64,000 nt of DNA, from NCBI RefSeq assembly GCF_047511655.1, contig NC_133396.1, positions 129,713,490 to 129,777,489 of the forward strand, written 5' to 3'. The stretch comes from Castor canadensis (taxonomy: Eukaryota; Chordata; Mammalia; Rodentia; Castoridae). The position numbers and the translations under genes are program-made. The notes under the pieces were generated by a model. That model did not search any database and was not told where the DNA came from. It worked only from the letters and a program-made list of their open reading frames with translations. This document shows positions 10,630 to 22,455 of the stretch, one piece after another (the stretch's first letter is position 1; the number at the start of each line of letters is the position of its first letter).

Positions 10630-12425
10630 AACCATCATATTTCAGGGAAAAACAAACAAATAAAGATGCTCTACATCACTATATCATTTGACACTGTTCT
10701 GAAAGTTATGGATAAAAACAAAGACCAGAAAAGAAAAAGGATCATTTCAACAAATGGTGTTGAATTTGTTCCAAATTTGACCAAATGGATATTCCCATGC
10801 AAAAGAATGAAACTGGTCCTCAATTATACACATATAAAAAGAACCATGTTAAAAGAGTAGGAAATACTCTGGAGTTAGTAGGTATAGGTAAGAACTTTCT
10901 CAACGAAACCCCAGCAGCACAGCAACTAAGAGATAGCATAGATAAATGGGACCTCATAAAGCTAAAAAGCTTCTGTTCATCAAAAGAAATGGTCTCTAAA
11001 CTGAAGAGAACACCCACAGAGTGGGAGAAAACATTTGCCAACTATACATCAGACAAAGGACTGATAACCAGAATATATAGGGAACTTAAAAAACTAAATT
11101 CTCCCAAAACTAATGAACCAATAAAGAAATGGGCAAGTGAACTAAACAGAACTTTCTCAAAAGAAGAAATTCAAATGGCCAAAAAACACATGAAAAAATG
11201 CTCACCATCTCTAGCAATAAAGGAAATGCAAATTAAAACCACACTAAGATTCCACCTCACCCCTGTTAGAATAGCCATCATCAGCAACACCACCAACAAC
11301 AGGTGTTGGCGAGGATGCAGGGAAAAAGGAACCCTCTTACACTGGTGGTGGGAATGTAGACTAGTACAACCACTCTGGAAAAAAATTTGGAGGCTACTTA
11401 AAAAGCTAGACATTGATCTACCATTTGATCCAGCAATACCACTCTTGGGGATATACCCAAAAGACTGTGACACAGGTGACTCCAGAGGCACCTGCACACC
11501 CATGTTTATTGCGGCACTATTCACAATAGCCAAGTTATGGAAACAGCCAAGATGCCCCACCACTGACGAAAGGATTAAGAAAATGTGCTATCTACACACA
11601 ATGGAATTTTATGCAGCCATGAAGAAGAACAAAATGTTATCATTCGCTGGTAAATGGATGGAATTGGAGAACATCATTCTGAGTGAGGTTAGCCTGGCCC
11701 AAAAGACCAAAAATCGTATGTTCTCCCCCATATGTGGACATTAGATCAAGGGCAAACACAACAAGGGGATTGGACTATGAGCACATGTAAAAGCGAGAGC
11801 ACACAAGGAAGGGGTGAGGATAGGTAAGACACCTAAAAAATTAGCTAGCATTTGTTGCCCTTAACGCAGAGAAACTAAAGTAGATACCTTAAAAGCAACT
11901 GAGGCCAATAGGAAAAGGGGACCAGGAACTAGAGAAAAGGTGAGATCAAAAAGAATTAACCTAGAAGGTAAAACTCACACACAGGAAATCAATGTGAGTC
12001 AATGCCCTGTATAGCTATCCTTATCTCAACCAGCAAAAACTCTTGTTCCTTCCTATTATTGCTTATACTCTCTCTACAACAAAATTAGAAATAAGGGCAA
12101 AATAGTTTCTGCTGGGTATTGAGGGGGTGGGGGGGAGGGAGGGGACGGAGTGGGTGGTAAGGGAGGGGGTGGGGGCAGGGGGGAGAAATGAACTAAGCCT
12201 TGTATGCACATATGAATAAAAAAAAAAAAAAACCATGTTAGAATGATAAAAATCAAAATAATGGTTGCCCCTGAGAGCGGCGGTATGGACAGCACTCTCA
12301 AGGGTGACAAAAATGTCCTATTTCTTTATTTGGGTGATGATTATATGGCACCATGAACTGTCACTACCTAGCAAACTATAGATTTTGCATTTTGCTACAT
12401 GTAAAATATACCTCGACTTTTAAAA
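10630..12425 (+). mobile_element. old L1M copy split by a young L1
   Basis: The left piece is about 10630-10851 and the right piece about 12231-12425; the latter ends CATGTAAAATATACCTCGAC like L1M 3' UTRs. The young L1 at 10852-12230 sits between them. Confidence 0.55.
10852..12230 (+). mobile_element. young 5'-truncated L1 (ORF2 C-terminus plus 3' UTR)
   Basis: This is a 1.38-kb LINE-1. An open frame to 11744 gives about 296 residues of the ORF2p C-terminal region: KWDLIKLKSF, then NNRCWRGC, then [14 protein letters not shown] and the final KNRMFSPICGH. The frame is uninterrupted across this part. The 3' UTR carries a G-rich block at about 12121-12184 and ends TGCACATATGAATAAAAA with poly(A). 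A 10-bp target-site duplication AACCATGTTA is at 10842-10851 and 12231-12240. The open frame's apparent start lies outside the L1, so its first residues are fortuitous. Confidence 0.9.
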
Positions 12426-12539
12426 ATGAGAAGGTAGGAAAAGTTAATTAAAAATTTTTCGACAGGATGGCTAGAAGGTGCTTCAAAAGGTGAGATTTAG
12501 GTAAGAAAAAAAAAAAACCTCCAGAAAGTGAAAAAGCAA

Positions 12540-12780
12540 GCCATGAGGGTGTTTCATGGGAGAACTCCAGGTGGAAGGAGCAACAGATGCAAGGCCCTTC
12601 AGCAGGAATACCAACTGGAATTTTTGAGAAACAGGGAGGGAGTTAATGTGGCTGGGAGGAACAGAAGAAGGGAAAGACAAATTCTAAGAGGTAACAAGGG
12701 CATCAGATCGTGGAGTGCCTGGTGGGTCACAGTGAGCCTCATTAAGAATTTTTGTCTTATCTCGGGGCTAATGGAAAATC
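12540..12780 (+). repeat. unassigned old interspersed repeat
   Basis: GATGCAAGGCCCTTCAGCAGG and TGTGGCTGGGAGGAACAG recall an old repeat common in mammals that I cannot name with certainty. A similar stretch may lie at 7320-7580. Confidence 0.3.
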
Positions 12781-12789
12781 ACCCAAGTG

Positions 12790-12910
12790 CCTACTAATAA
12801 TCAGGCACTATGCTCAGACAACATACATAAAACTTAGTAAGCAGCAAAGGCAGGATTAGAACCCAGGTGTGTTTAATTCCAAAGCTAGTCATCTCTATAC
12901 CTGGCTTTAC
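12790..12910 (-). repeat. MIR SINE fragment
   Basis: GCAAAGGCAGGATTAGAACCCAGGTGTGTTTAATTCC is the reverse of the MIR tRNA-related part. Confidence 0.65.
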
Positions 12911-13517
12911 TAACTCAATATAGTAACAGTCATATTTCCTGGGTGCTTATTATTAATATGTTTGCCTTAAGAGGCTTTACATCAGATCATCCCAATCATG
13001 TATTTTTCTACAAATGAGTTATAAATCTGATGTAAAGATCCCTGGAACGAAATTTTCTATTGCTACCAAATAAAAATTGAAGATGGGTAAAGTTAAATTT
13101 GCATGGTTACTTTTATAAACTTATTACAATTTTGGTACATGAAACTATTCATGGCTTCATTGCCAGAGAGCATACTATAGTGACTTCACAACATAAACCC
13201 TTCTCTTGAGCTTGCTGAATCCTTTTAATCTATATTTTTATTTCACTCTACTTTGTTTAATATCAGTGAAGTCCTATGTTTGGTACAGACATGTATAAAA
13301 TACACTATTTTTCTATTTAATTTACTTAAATTTTTCTAAGTAGAAGGTATTTATGTTTGTCATGAATATCACTGTAATCATTATTGACATGGTTGGTATT
13401 AGAAACTGTTCATAAATAAAGTATAATTGATTTTGTAGCTCTTGATTGTTAAATCTTGGCCTAATTACTTATTACTCATGGATTTTGATTTTATTGTTCA
13501 ATGTCTAATTTTTTAAA

Positions 13518-13707
13518 AACCAATTCTGACAGTACTGAGTGCTTGCCTAACAAGCACTTTTACCACTTCAGCCACACCCCCAGCTCTTTTTCTTTTGTTT
13601 TTCAGATAGAGTCTGGTTAACTTTCACCCATCCAACTTCAGAACTTGATCCTCCTGACTGCCTCCCAAGTAGCTGGGATTATAGGCATGAATCATCAAGG
13701 CCAGCCC
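13518..13707 (-). repeat. dimeric SINE, reverse
   Basis: The tRNA-like half is 13518-13588 (CACTTCAGCCACACCCCCAG). The B1-like half ends at CTGGGATTATAGGCATGAATC. Confidence 0.7.
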
Positions 13708-14728
13708 AATTTACACTTTTTTGATTTGATCATTGGTATTCCAATTAGAAACCCAACACAAGGAGATCTAATAATTAGAAGTATTAACTAACCAATAAAT
13801 TTCAGGTCTCATCAAGACTGGCTCTATTTTTAATAGATTTTATGATTGCATGAAAAAAACATAATAAATTTTTATACCAAACTTCCAAATCTCCTCCAGT
13901 TTACTGAGGGTGCTATGCAAATGTCATTTTCTGTGTATACTACAACATAAAGGTAGGGAAGCAGTGCTTTAGCCATTATCTCACACTAAGTACAGAATTC
14001 TAATAATGTAAAAATTGCAAGAGCAATATAAAATGCTAAGAGAAACCTACCTCTTCAAAGCCATGTATCTAAAGGGCCTTTTAAAAACAGACAGAAGGTC
14101 TAAATGGAGAGGTAAGCCAGGATTTCAGAAAATTAGTATAACTCAGCTAAAACTTCTGAGTTCAAATATCAGCATGACCCGTGAATCCTAGGTTAGTGCA
14201 CATTACGCTCTCTGACTCTTCTTCCTCATTATTAGGTGGAATTATGCTATCTATCTGGTAGAGATGTTGACATAAAGATAATTTCAAAAGAGCAAAATGC
14301 ACAATGCAACCCTCAGTACACAACAGCACTCAGTGAACAGTATTTATTATCACGCACCATAAGTTCAATTATGTTAAAATATTTGTAAAAACTAAGATGG
14401 CTGGAAAAGAACAGAGAAAAATTAAATTGATGCTATGGTGGTATTTGTACTAGTTATATTTTCTTTTAAATAATTTTGGTTGAATGTTATCCTGTTGCTT
14501 AGCTATAGATAGATGAAATAAATCAAATGTGAAACCAATTCTTAAAAGAACCATTAGATTAATTAATTCTCTTGGAATGTGAATAATTATCCCTTGATAT
14601 TTCTATTATGTTGACTGAAAGGTATCATCCTTTTTCAAAAGTTCTTCAAAAACATTTAGAAAACATTTTACGTTTTCTGCAAGTGATTTGCAAATAACTA
14701 CATTTTCAAAGACAGAAAAGAATACCAG

Positions 14729-14795
14729 GCTGGAGTCTGACTCAAGTGGTACAGCACTTGACTGAAGCCCTGGGTTCAATCCCCAGTAAGAGGAA
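14729..14795 (+). repeat. tRNA-derived SINE
   Basis: GGCTGGAGTCTGACTCAAGT to GGTTCAATCCCCAGTAAG; the loop region is shortened relative to other copies. Confidence 0.65.
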
Positions 14796-15184
14796 CATCA
14801 AGCAGAAATACTCTTGCAGGATACCCCTGCAACTCTATGTATACTTTCAAGTGGTCCTATAAGTCTTTCACCCTGGTGATGGTTCCTAGAGCTGAAGACA
14901 TTATTGTCTCCTCTCAATGAGCTTAGAAACCCACAGGAGAAAAACAAAATAATTGTTTGAAAATTGATCTTAAATTAAAGAAAAAGCATATTTATCCTTA
15001 GAGAAGACTAAGAACAAGGACTTGATTATCTTAAAATATACAAAGCCAAATGTATAAATAACCAATACCCTTTCTTCACTTTTACTATGAACAGATTAAT
15101 AACAGAAAATTGAGCCAACACTAAACAGGAGGAATACAGACCAGATATAATATAACTCCTAAAACTATGAGTTTCTCAATAACT

Positions 15185-15280
15185 GTGGGATTCCTAAGGG
15201 CGGGAACTATGTCTTCTTTGCATCCCAGCATCTACTACAGGATCTGGCATCTATGAAGTACTTAATAAATATGTGGAAAA
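15185..15280 (+). repeat. L2 3' end
   Basis: GGCGGGAACTATGTCTTC then GAAGTACTTAATAAATATGTGG follows the L2 3' pattern. Confidence 0.6.
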
Positions 15281-15311
15281 AAATTAATAAAACTTCATCC
15301 AAAAATTGTAC

Positions 15312-15420
15312 TTGTTAGTTTTATTTTATTTTTATTAATGAATATTATATACAAAGTAAGAGGTTTCATTATGACATTTCCATGCATTCATATAAATAAA
15401 GATTTAAACCACTGAAGTAC
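15312..15420 (-). repeat. possible older L1 3' end
   Basis: The AT-rich segment TTTATTAATGAATATTATATAC then CATTATGACATTTCCATGCA resembles the segment at about 495-620. Both may be an older L1 3' UTR in reverse. Confidence 0.35.
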
Positions 15421-15689
15421 ATTATAGGACAGAACAGAATTCCCACAGGTCAGCCTAAGTTTTAAAGGCACCTGGAGAAGAAAAGCATGCTCACTCTGCA
15501 CCAAGATTCTGCCTGGGCCGACCATGCTCCCTTTTGTATTTCCCTTCCTTAACTTTTAATACACTCCAATTACACCACACACACAAAAAAAGGATACTAA
15601 CCTTCTTACAATAATTTACATAATAAACAGAAAGATAAATTTTATTGTATTTCAAAGTTATTTTCCCATTTTAAAAACTTCTTCAGCAC

Positions 15690-15800
15690 ACACAGTGATG
15701 GGAATCTATAGTGGAGGGTAAGGTGAGAGGACTGTTTGAGTCCAGGAGTTAGAGACCAGCCTAGGCAATGTAGGGAGACCCTGTCTCAAAAACAAAACTC
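15690..15800 (+). repeat. B1-like SINE
   Basis: GAGTCCAGGAGTTAGAGACCAGCCTAGGCAATG, GACCCTGTCTCAAAAACAAAA. Confidence 0.65.
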
Positions 15801-16865
15801 TTGGAGCCTTGGTGATCCTGTCATGGACTGGCTATAGCACAGAGCTGAAGACAGAAAGTCTCCACTCTTACCTGAAAACTCATACGTTTATTGCCTGTTT
15901 TAATATCTATTAAGCACTTAGAGTACTAGCAGTAAAATTCCCCTTAATACCTGCGTAATATTGCAGTTGATGAGGCATGAAGGTAGTGGGTCCCAGTGCT
16001 GCAGGAACTCTCCAACAGGTGAAGTGATTTTCAACAGATGGAATGCAGCTTGGTCACCCTTCAAAATCACTTTCCTTTATCCCTAGGGATTTATAATGAG
16101 ATGACTCACCCCTTTGACCTCATTTTCCATGCTATTTACTGTCAAGGGGGAACAATATAAACACAGGGAGGAAAATCAATACAAAAGACATGCTTAAAAA
16201 ACATAATCTGTCTGGGTACTTTAAAGTCACATCTTATAGCTACACCACCAACTTAAAAAAAGAAGAAGAAAGTATGACCAAAAAAATGTTGCCAAGAAAC
16301 TGAAAAAAGTAAACCTGCAGTTATTTTCAGTCTGTTGAAAGTGCACTCCTTCCCTAATAAACTTTACTATCACTTTTTTTAAAGTAAACCTGCCTCCTGT
16401 GAAATGCCTGCATATGAATAAAACACAGTTCATAAAATTATACATCCTACTATGAAATTCATATTCAATTAAAAGAGAAGATTTTTGCTCAGCCTCAAAT
16501 AGCACAACACAAAGCCACCCAATCCAATCTCCATATGAATGCTCCAAATACCACTTCTATTTTCTAAGACAAGCCCATCATTGACCCACAGTTGACTGCC
16601 TAAAACTGATAAACTTAGAATGGACACTCTTCTCTTTTTATATTCTTTCTTCCTTACAAGGCAGGGGCCTGTAAAGAAAGTCTCTTCTTTTACAGCCAAA
16701 TTACCCTGCCTCTTTGCTTTCTTTGGAGACTTTCCTTTGAACTTTTCTTTCATAATGGAGCTCAAGGGCTGGTGGTTGTCTTGGGATGCAAGAAACCATA
16801 TTACTGAACTGGAATTTCTTAAAACTTCAAAATAAGAGAAACTTCAGTTAAGAGTGAATGGAACA

Positions 16866-16962
16866 GACTGAGATATAGTTTAATGGTAGAATGCTTGCCT
16901 AGCATGCCCAAGGCCCCGATTTCATCCCCAGTGCAAACTCCACCCCACCCCCCAAAAAAATG
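16866..16962 (+). repeat. ID-like SINE
   Basis: GAGATATAGTTTAATGGTAGAATGCTTGCCTAGCATGCCC, with a B-box region and an A tail. Confidence 0.7.
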
Positions 16963-17137
16963 AATGGAACAGATATGAAAAGATGGCAGATGTTTGCTCC
17001 ATGGCTATCATCATTGACAAATACTTACAAATATTCATTTACTAAGGGTACTAATCTATATGCTTGCCATAATATCAAGCTTAGCAACAGTCAATATACT
17101 ACACCTACGTTAACCATTTTATTCACAATTTGTACAA

Positions 17138-17356
17138 TTTTTTTTTTTTTTTGCAGTACTAGGTATTGAACCCAGGGCCTCCTGCTGTCTAGACAAGCAC
17201 TCTACCACTTGAGCCATGCCCCAGTCTTTTTTTTTTTTTTCTTTAATGAAATAGGATATCAATATTGCCATGGCTGGCCTCAAACCCTGTCTGTAGCCTC
17301 CTACCTCTACCTCCTGAGTGCCTGGGATTATAGACTTGTACCAACAAACCTGGCTC
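17138..17356 (-). repeat. dimeric SINE, reverse
   Basis: The tRNA-like half (GTATTGAACCCAGGGCC) and the B1-like half (GCCTGGGATTATAGACTTGTA) are each preceded by a T run. Confidence 0.75.
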
Positions 17357-18019
17357 AATTTCCATTTTTTGGCCTGATCATTAGTATCCCAATTAGAAGC
17401 TATTAATTAATAGAATTCATGTATAGTCAAGACTGGCTTGAAATTTCAAAATTCTATCAGGTCACCAATGACCACGAAACTACAAAGAGAAAGATAAATA
17501 GACATTGTGTGCCTCCTGAAGGAAACATATACGACCACCTATAATGTACTTTTGACAAACATTAAAACTTGAATCAGATCAAATCTCTAAATATACTGCA
17601 GTTCACAGAAAATACAGGAGACAAAGGAACATGTTAGCATCATTAAGTAAGCAGTCAAAAATGCAGATTATGAACAAGTCAAGAGTATAAACACCCCAAG
17701 TTTTCAACAAATAAGATTCAGAGTGAAAAAAAGTAAAAGAAATCTTAGATTACGGAGGTCTTAAGATAAATATCAACCAATGTAAACTTTATTTGAATCA
17801 TGAATTGAATAAATTATAAAAAAAACTATGAACAATCAAGGAAATTTAAATACTACTGAATATTTTATGATTTTAAGGAATAAGAGTTCAACTTTTAGAT
17901 ACACTATTGAAATTGTGATTGCTTCTACTTAAATTATTTTTAGAGATACATATTGAAATATTAGCAAATGAAATTATATTACATCTGTGATTGGGTGTAA
18001 AATAATCCTATTGGGGCTG

Positions 18020-18145
18020 GGGTAAAAGACTTATAAATGAAACAAGACTGGCTACAAGTTGATGACTTTTGAGAATTCATTATACTGTTCTATTTTTGTA
18101 AATCATATTTTGAAGCATTTCATAATAAAAATCTTTTTAAAAATA
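18020..18145 (+). repeat. old L1M 3' end
   Basis: GACTGGCTACAAGTTGATGA to CATTTCATAATAAAAATC matches the L1M 3' terminal pattern. Confidence 0.5.
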
Positions 18146-18804
18146 AAAGGAAAGTAACTAGACAAAAAAACTCATATATAAAGCCGAGGTCATGCCAGAC
18201 ATATTACAGATGTTTAGAGCATGGCATTGTGAAATACTTTCCCAAGTTTACATTAGATTAAGGTTGCAACAGATTATCATTGTGTTATGATATTTAAGCA
18301 TAATAGGTACAAAGTCATTTCTAAGATCTTGCATAAACCTATCCCACAACTAAAATGAAGTACATTTCATTAGAAACCATACCCATTTCAACTTTCAACA
18401 CTGAGACCTAAAGTTTCAGCTTTCTAATTGTCTCATGAAAAAAATATAAACTCTACATGCCTGTTAAAACTTCAGGTCCCCCAAATTTGCTCAAACTCAT
18501 TACAGTCTAAAATCTAAGAAACCATTTTTTAAATTATGTTAAAAGCAGGGGAAAACCCCAACACATTCACAAACAAAAATAACGACTAAACAAATTGAAC
18601 AAGCTGTGAATTAGCAACCCAAATGAGATTTCTTGTCCAATATAGAATTGTGGGTCAAGATCTTTAATCTGAATTTATTATTACTGTGTGGAGCCACTAA
18701 AAATTAAAGATTCCCATCTTTTACCATCTTTAGGAAGAAAAGGTATAAATATATTTTCATCTATAAACATAAAAATAATCACAAATACTGAAATAGCATT
18801 CCCC

Positions 18805-19172
18805 CGAGTCCCCAAGAACCAGAATGCTAGAATTACTTTCTAGCATTGCTGCTCTAACATCACCACAATTCCAGAGTTCAGAAGTCTGAAATCAGTTTCA
18901 CTGGGCTAAACTGTTGGTTCCTTCTGGAGGTTCTGATGGGAGAATAATTTCTCTGCATTCCTTGTTCATTGCCCCTTCCTCCAATCACTGCAATTTTTTG
19001 CTTCCTTCTTCACATCTACTATTAATTCTCCTCTCCTGCCTTCTTATTTATGAACCTTTGTGATTACAAGTTCACCTGGATAATCCAGGATACTCTTCCC
19101 ATCTAAAGATCCTTATTTTAATGATATCTGCAAAATCCTCTTCCATGGACAGGTTCTGGGATTAGGACAGGA
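18805..19172 (-). mobile_element. MLT1-type MaLR LTR (fossil)
   Basis: This is a minus-strand remnant with the order of segments typical of MLT1 LTRs. It is broken and strongly diverged, an ancient mammalian insertion. No internal part was recognised. Confidence 0.5.
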
Positions 19173-19599
19173 CATCTTGTGGGGAGAAGGGGACTTTGTC
19201 AGCCCTATCACATCTTCCAATGGCTCTAACTTGAATTTCTGGATCTTTGGTTTATCACCAAATTGTGTTTTCTGCTTTTCTCTTTATTTTTTTGGCATGC
19301 TCCCTCATACTCACTGCTTCAACTCTCACTTCTATGCTAATATCCCAGCCTTTCATCTTAAAATCAAGAGTACTGGAGCCTCGACAGGGAAGTAACTTGC
19401 CTTGATTCACATAAATGCCTATAGGATATTTCTACTTGGACATTTTCAGAGGACCTCAGTCAGGTAATGGATTGAATCCTACTTTGACCTGAATACACAA
19501 TTCTTTAAATTCACAGGCTAGAACTGTATTACACTTTTTATTCTCACATTCGTTCACTTGGCTGGTCCTTTTTTCCTCAGTCCCTCCATTCATTTTGAA

Positions 19600-19985
19600 A
19601 TCCTACTTTGGCTATGTAACACTCCTGCTTAAACACACAAAAGTTCTCTGCCAAGAAGTCCATCCAGCCTCCTTAGCCTGATGTTTGATGCTCATAGCCT
19701 TCTAGGATGTCATCCCCACTCTTGTCTCTAGCCCTCCAAACACATCCATCAGGATTTCCCAGTGTCCTCTGCCCACACACCACACCCATTTCAATGCTTT
19801 GCCCATGTTGCTCTACTGTCCTAGACTGCCTTCCTTAGGCCTCCACTAAGGAGCACATCCCTGCCCAAATGCCATAGAATTTAGCATTCTAAGGGATCCA
19901 GGGTTTTCATTTATGTCTCCAAACCAGACTGTGAATCCCTTGAGGGGAGAAATAGTACTTTTTATATACTGTAGCACAGACTTAT
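19600..19985 (+). repeat. L2 LINE fragment
   Basis: AACACTCCTGCTTAAACACACA then AGACTGTGAATCCCTTGAGGGG matches the L2 3' UTR order. Confidence 0.65.
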
Positions 19986-20349
19986 ACTATACCAGTAGTC
20001 ATTCAAAATTAATTATAAAATTTAGAATCTAATAAAATCTCTAACAAGAAAAATATATTAAAGCACATATGAATGATGGTATACTATTCAAATATAAAAA
20101 ATTTTACTCTCGAAGCATATTTAAAGATACAGGAAAATTAAACATTCATTTACAGATACATAATAGTACTCAATTTAAGGGACATTCAGAAAAAACTGAA
20201 ACCAGTACACTAAAATGTTACTGCTATTTATCTCCAAGCAACCAAATTTTGAGTTACTCTAATTTTTTTCTTTACACTTTATTTCCTATACATTTTTTTT
20301 TTTTACAATGAAAGACAATATAGTCTAGTAAAGGCAGTATAGTCTAGTG

Positions 20350-20585
20350 TTAAAAGTATAGGTTTACTGCCAGACTGCCTGGGCTTAAGTAAATTTTAGC
20401 TCTGCTTATCTGAGTGGCCTTAGGCAGTGTCTCAGTTTCCCTATTTCTGCAAACTCCAGACAATATAAAAAAAAAAAGTACCTAGATATCTCACAAGCTG
20501 TTTTGAACAGTACATATGAGTTAATATATTAAAGGCACTTAGAACAGACTCTGGCTCAGAGAAAATCCAGCAGTATCTAAGTGGG
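20350..20585 (+). repeat. MIR SINE
   Basis: CAGACTGCCTGGGCTTAAGT, then GTGTCTCAGTTTCCCTATTTC and GCACTTAGAACAGACTCTGG. Nearly full length. Confidence 0.8.
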
Positions 20586-20671
20586 AACTACTAGTACTAG
20601 TATTGCTGCTGCTACTATTATTATTACTAAGTCATTTAAAAAACATACCAGCACAAAACTATTAAAATGGG

Positions 20672-20795
20672 TTTAGGCTGGACATGGTGGTACATACTTG
20701 TAATCCCAACACTTCGGAGGCTGAGACAGGAGGACTGTCAGTTGGAGATCAGTCTGGCTACTTAGCAAGACCCTGCCTCAATTTTTTTTAAAGGC
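20672..20795 (+). repeat. B1-like SINE
   Basis: GGCTGGACATGGTGGTACAT, AATCCCAACACTTCGGAGGC, GACCCTGCCTCAA. Confidence 0.8.
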
Positions 20796-20829
20796 TTTTT
20801 TAAAAAGTATCAAATGAAGACAAGGATAT

Positions 20830-21126
20830 ATTATGAACTAAATGTCTGTGTCTCTTTGTAATTCGTATGTGGAAATCCTAACCAACGTGATGGTTTTAGG
20901 AGGTGGAGCCTTTGAGAGGTAAGTAGGTCTTGAGGGTAGAGCACCCCATAAATGGGAGACTATAACTAGAAGACAACTGTCTGCAAACCAGAAAGATGAA
21001 CCTCACCAAGAACTCTTGTGCCATCCTGATCTCAGTCTTCCAACCTCCAGAAATAGGAGAAATGTTTGCTGTTTAAGTCAATCAGGTTATGGTATTTTGT
21101 TATAGCAGTCCAAGCTGACCAAGACA
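20830..21126 (+). mobile_element. MLT1-type MaLR LTR (fossil)
   Basis: This is an almost end-to-end MLT1-like LTR on the plus strand, solo and non-coding. It is one of three MaLR fossils in this intron, of pre-rodent age by its divergence. Confidence 0.7.
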
Positions 21127-21139
21127 GGCTGCAAAGCAG

Positions 21140-21772
21140 CTGGAACCCATACATTCTGTTTGGAATACAAAATGGCAGAGATACTGTGTAAAACTGGCAG
21201 TTTCTTAGAAAGTAGTTATCTCACTCCTAGGAGTTTAAATAAATTTTTAAAAACTGTGCACACAAAAACTTGTATGCAAATGTTTGTAAGCTTTATTTAT
21301 TGTTATCAAAAGTTAGAAATAACTCAAATGTTCAACTGGTGAATAGATAACTATGGTACATTCACATGGTGGAATGCCACTCAAAAATAAAGACCAATGA
21401 ACTGCTGACACATGCAACAACACAGATGAATCTCAACGCAACCTGGTAATGAAAGCAGTTAGATTCAAAAGACTCCATTCTGTATGATATCATTTATACT
21501 GCATTGTGGTTACAGAGACAAAAAACTAATGAATGGCTGCCATGAGCTGTGGGTAGACGAAGGGCTTTACTACAAAGGAGCACAAAGACCCAAACATTGT
21601 ATGCACATATGAATAAAATAAAAATTAAAAAAAAAAAAGGAGCACAAAGAACTGTGGGGGGAATGACAGCATCCTATATCTTGGTCATGATGGTGACTAC
21701 ACACCTGTATGTGCTTGTCAAAACTCATGGACCGCTACAATAAAGGGTGAATTTTACAATATATAAAATGTA
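21140..21772 (+). mobile_element. old L1M copy interrupted by a tiny young L1 tail
   Basis: CTGGTGAATAGATAACTATGG, CAACACAGATGAATCTCAACG and GGTGAATTTTACAATATATAA are the end of ORF2 and the 3' UTR of an L1M. A 47-bp young L1 tail lies at 21589-21635. Confidence 0.65.
21589..21635 (+). mobile_element. ultra-short 5'-truncated L1 insertion (47 bp)
   Basis: Only the last L1 bases, CATTGTATGCACATATGAAT and AAAATAAAAATT plus poly(A), are present. A perfect 15-bp target-site duplication AAAGGAGCACAAAGA flanks it at 21574-21588 and 21636-21650. Confidence 0.9.
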
Positions 21773-21775
21773 TCT

Positions 21776-21880
21776 TATGCCACCATGCTGGCTTAAATCC
21801 TAGTATTTAAGAGGCTGAAGGCAGGAAGACTGTGAGTTCAAGGCCAGCCTGAGCTACAGAGTGAGACCCTGTCTTAAACC
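21776..21880 (+). repeat. B1-like SINE
   Basis: CCACCATGCTGGCTTAAATCC to GAGTGAGACCCTGTCTTAAA. Confidence 0.7.
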
Positions 21881-21885
21881 ACTAC

Positions 21886-22005
21886 TTTGTGTATGTGTAT
21901 ATATATACACACACATACACAATATATATATATATACAACTATACATATGGTAAACATATACATATATACACACACACCACACACGTATACATATATATC
22001 TTAAT
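21886..22005. repeat. TG/TA/CA compound microsatellite
   Basis: It runs GTGTATGTGTATATATATAC then ACACACATACACA, then TA and CA runs. The left part is close to a palindrome. Confidence 0.9.
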
Positions 22006-22242
22006 TTAAAAATGAAAATAAACAATGACTAAAGTTACCAGTAAGATCTGTCCAACCCTTTACATTCAGCAGAATTGTGTTTAATCCACATCCATTGACA
22101 GTTTGCTTATTTTAAAATACAGAGGAGATTCTAAAAACCCCAATGGCAGAATATAGTTACTCAACAGGCCTTGAATGGAGAGGAAAATTTGGCTAGGGAA
22201 CAAATGAAAGTCACTTGCATCTGCACTTTAAAAAAAAAAAAA

Positions 22243-22455
22243 TCCAACCAGGCATCAGTGGCTCATGCCTGTAATCCTAGCTACTTGGGAGGCTGAGATC
22301 AGAAGGACTGAGGTTTGAGGCCAGTTGGGTTAACAGCAAGACCCTGTCTCCAAAATGACCAGAGCAAAATAGATTGGAGGTGTGGCTCAAGTGGTAGAGT
22401 GCAAGCAGGAAGCCCTGATGTCAATACCAGTACTACGGGGAAAAAGAAAAAAAAT
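22243..22455 (+). repeat. dimeric SINE (B1-like plus tRNA-like)
   Basis: CCAGGCATCAGTGGCTCATG, linker CTCCAAAATGACCAGAGCAA, then GGTGTGGCTCAAGTGGTAGA. Confidence 0.8.

Noticed and set aside
10785-11744. Novel 319-residue protein gene
   Set aside because: It is L1 ORF2 C-terminal sequence fused by chance to upstream old repeat sequence.
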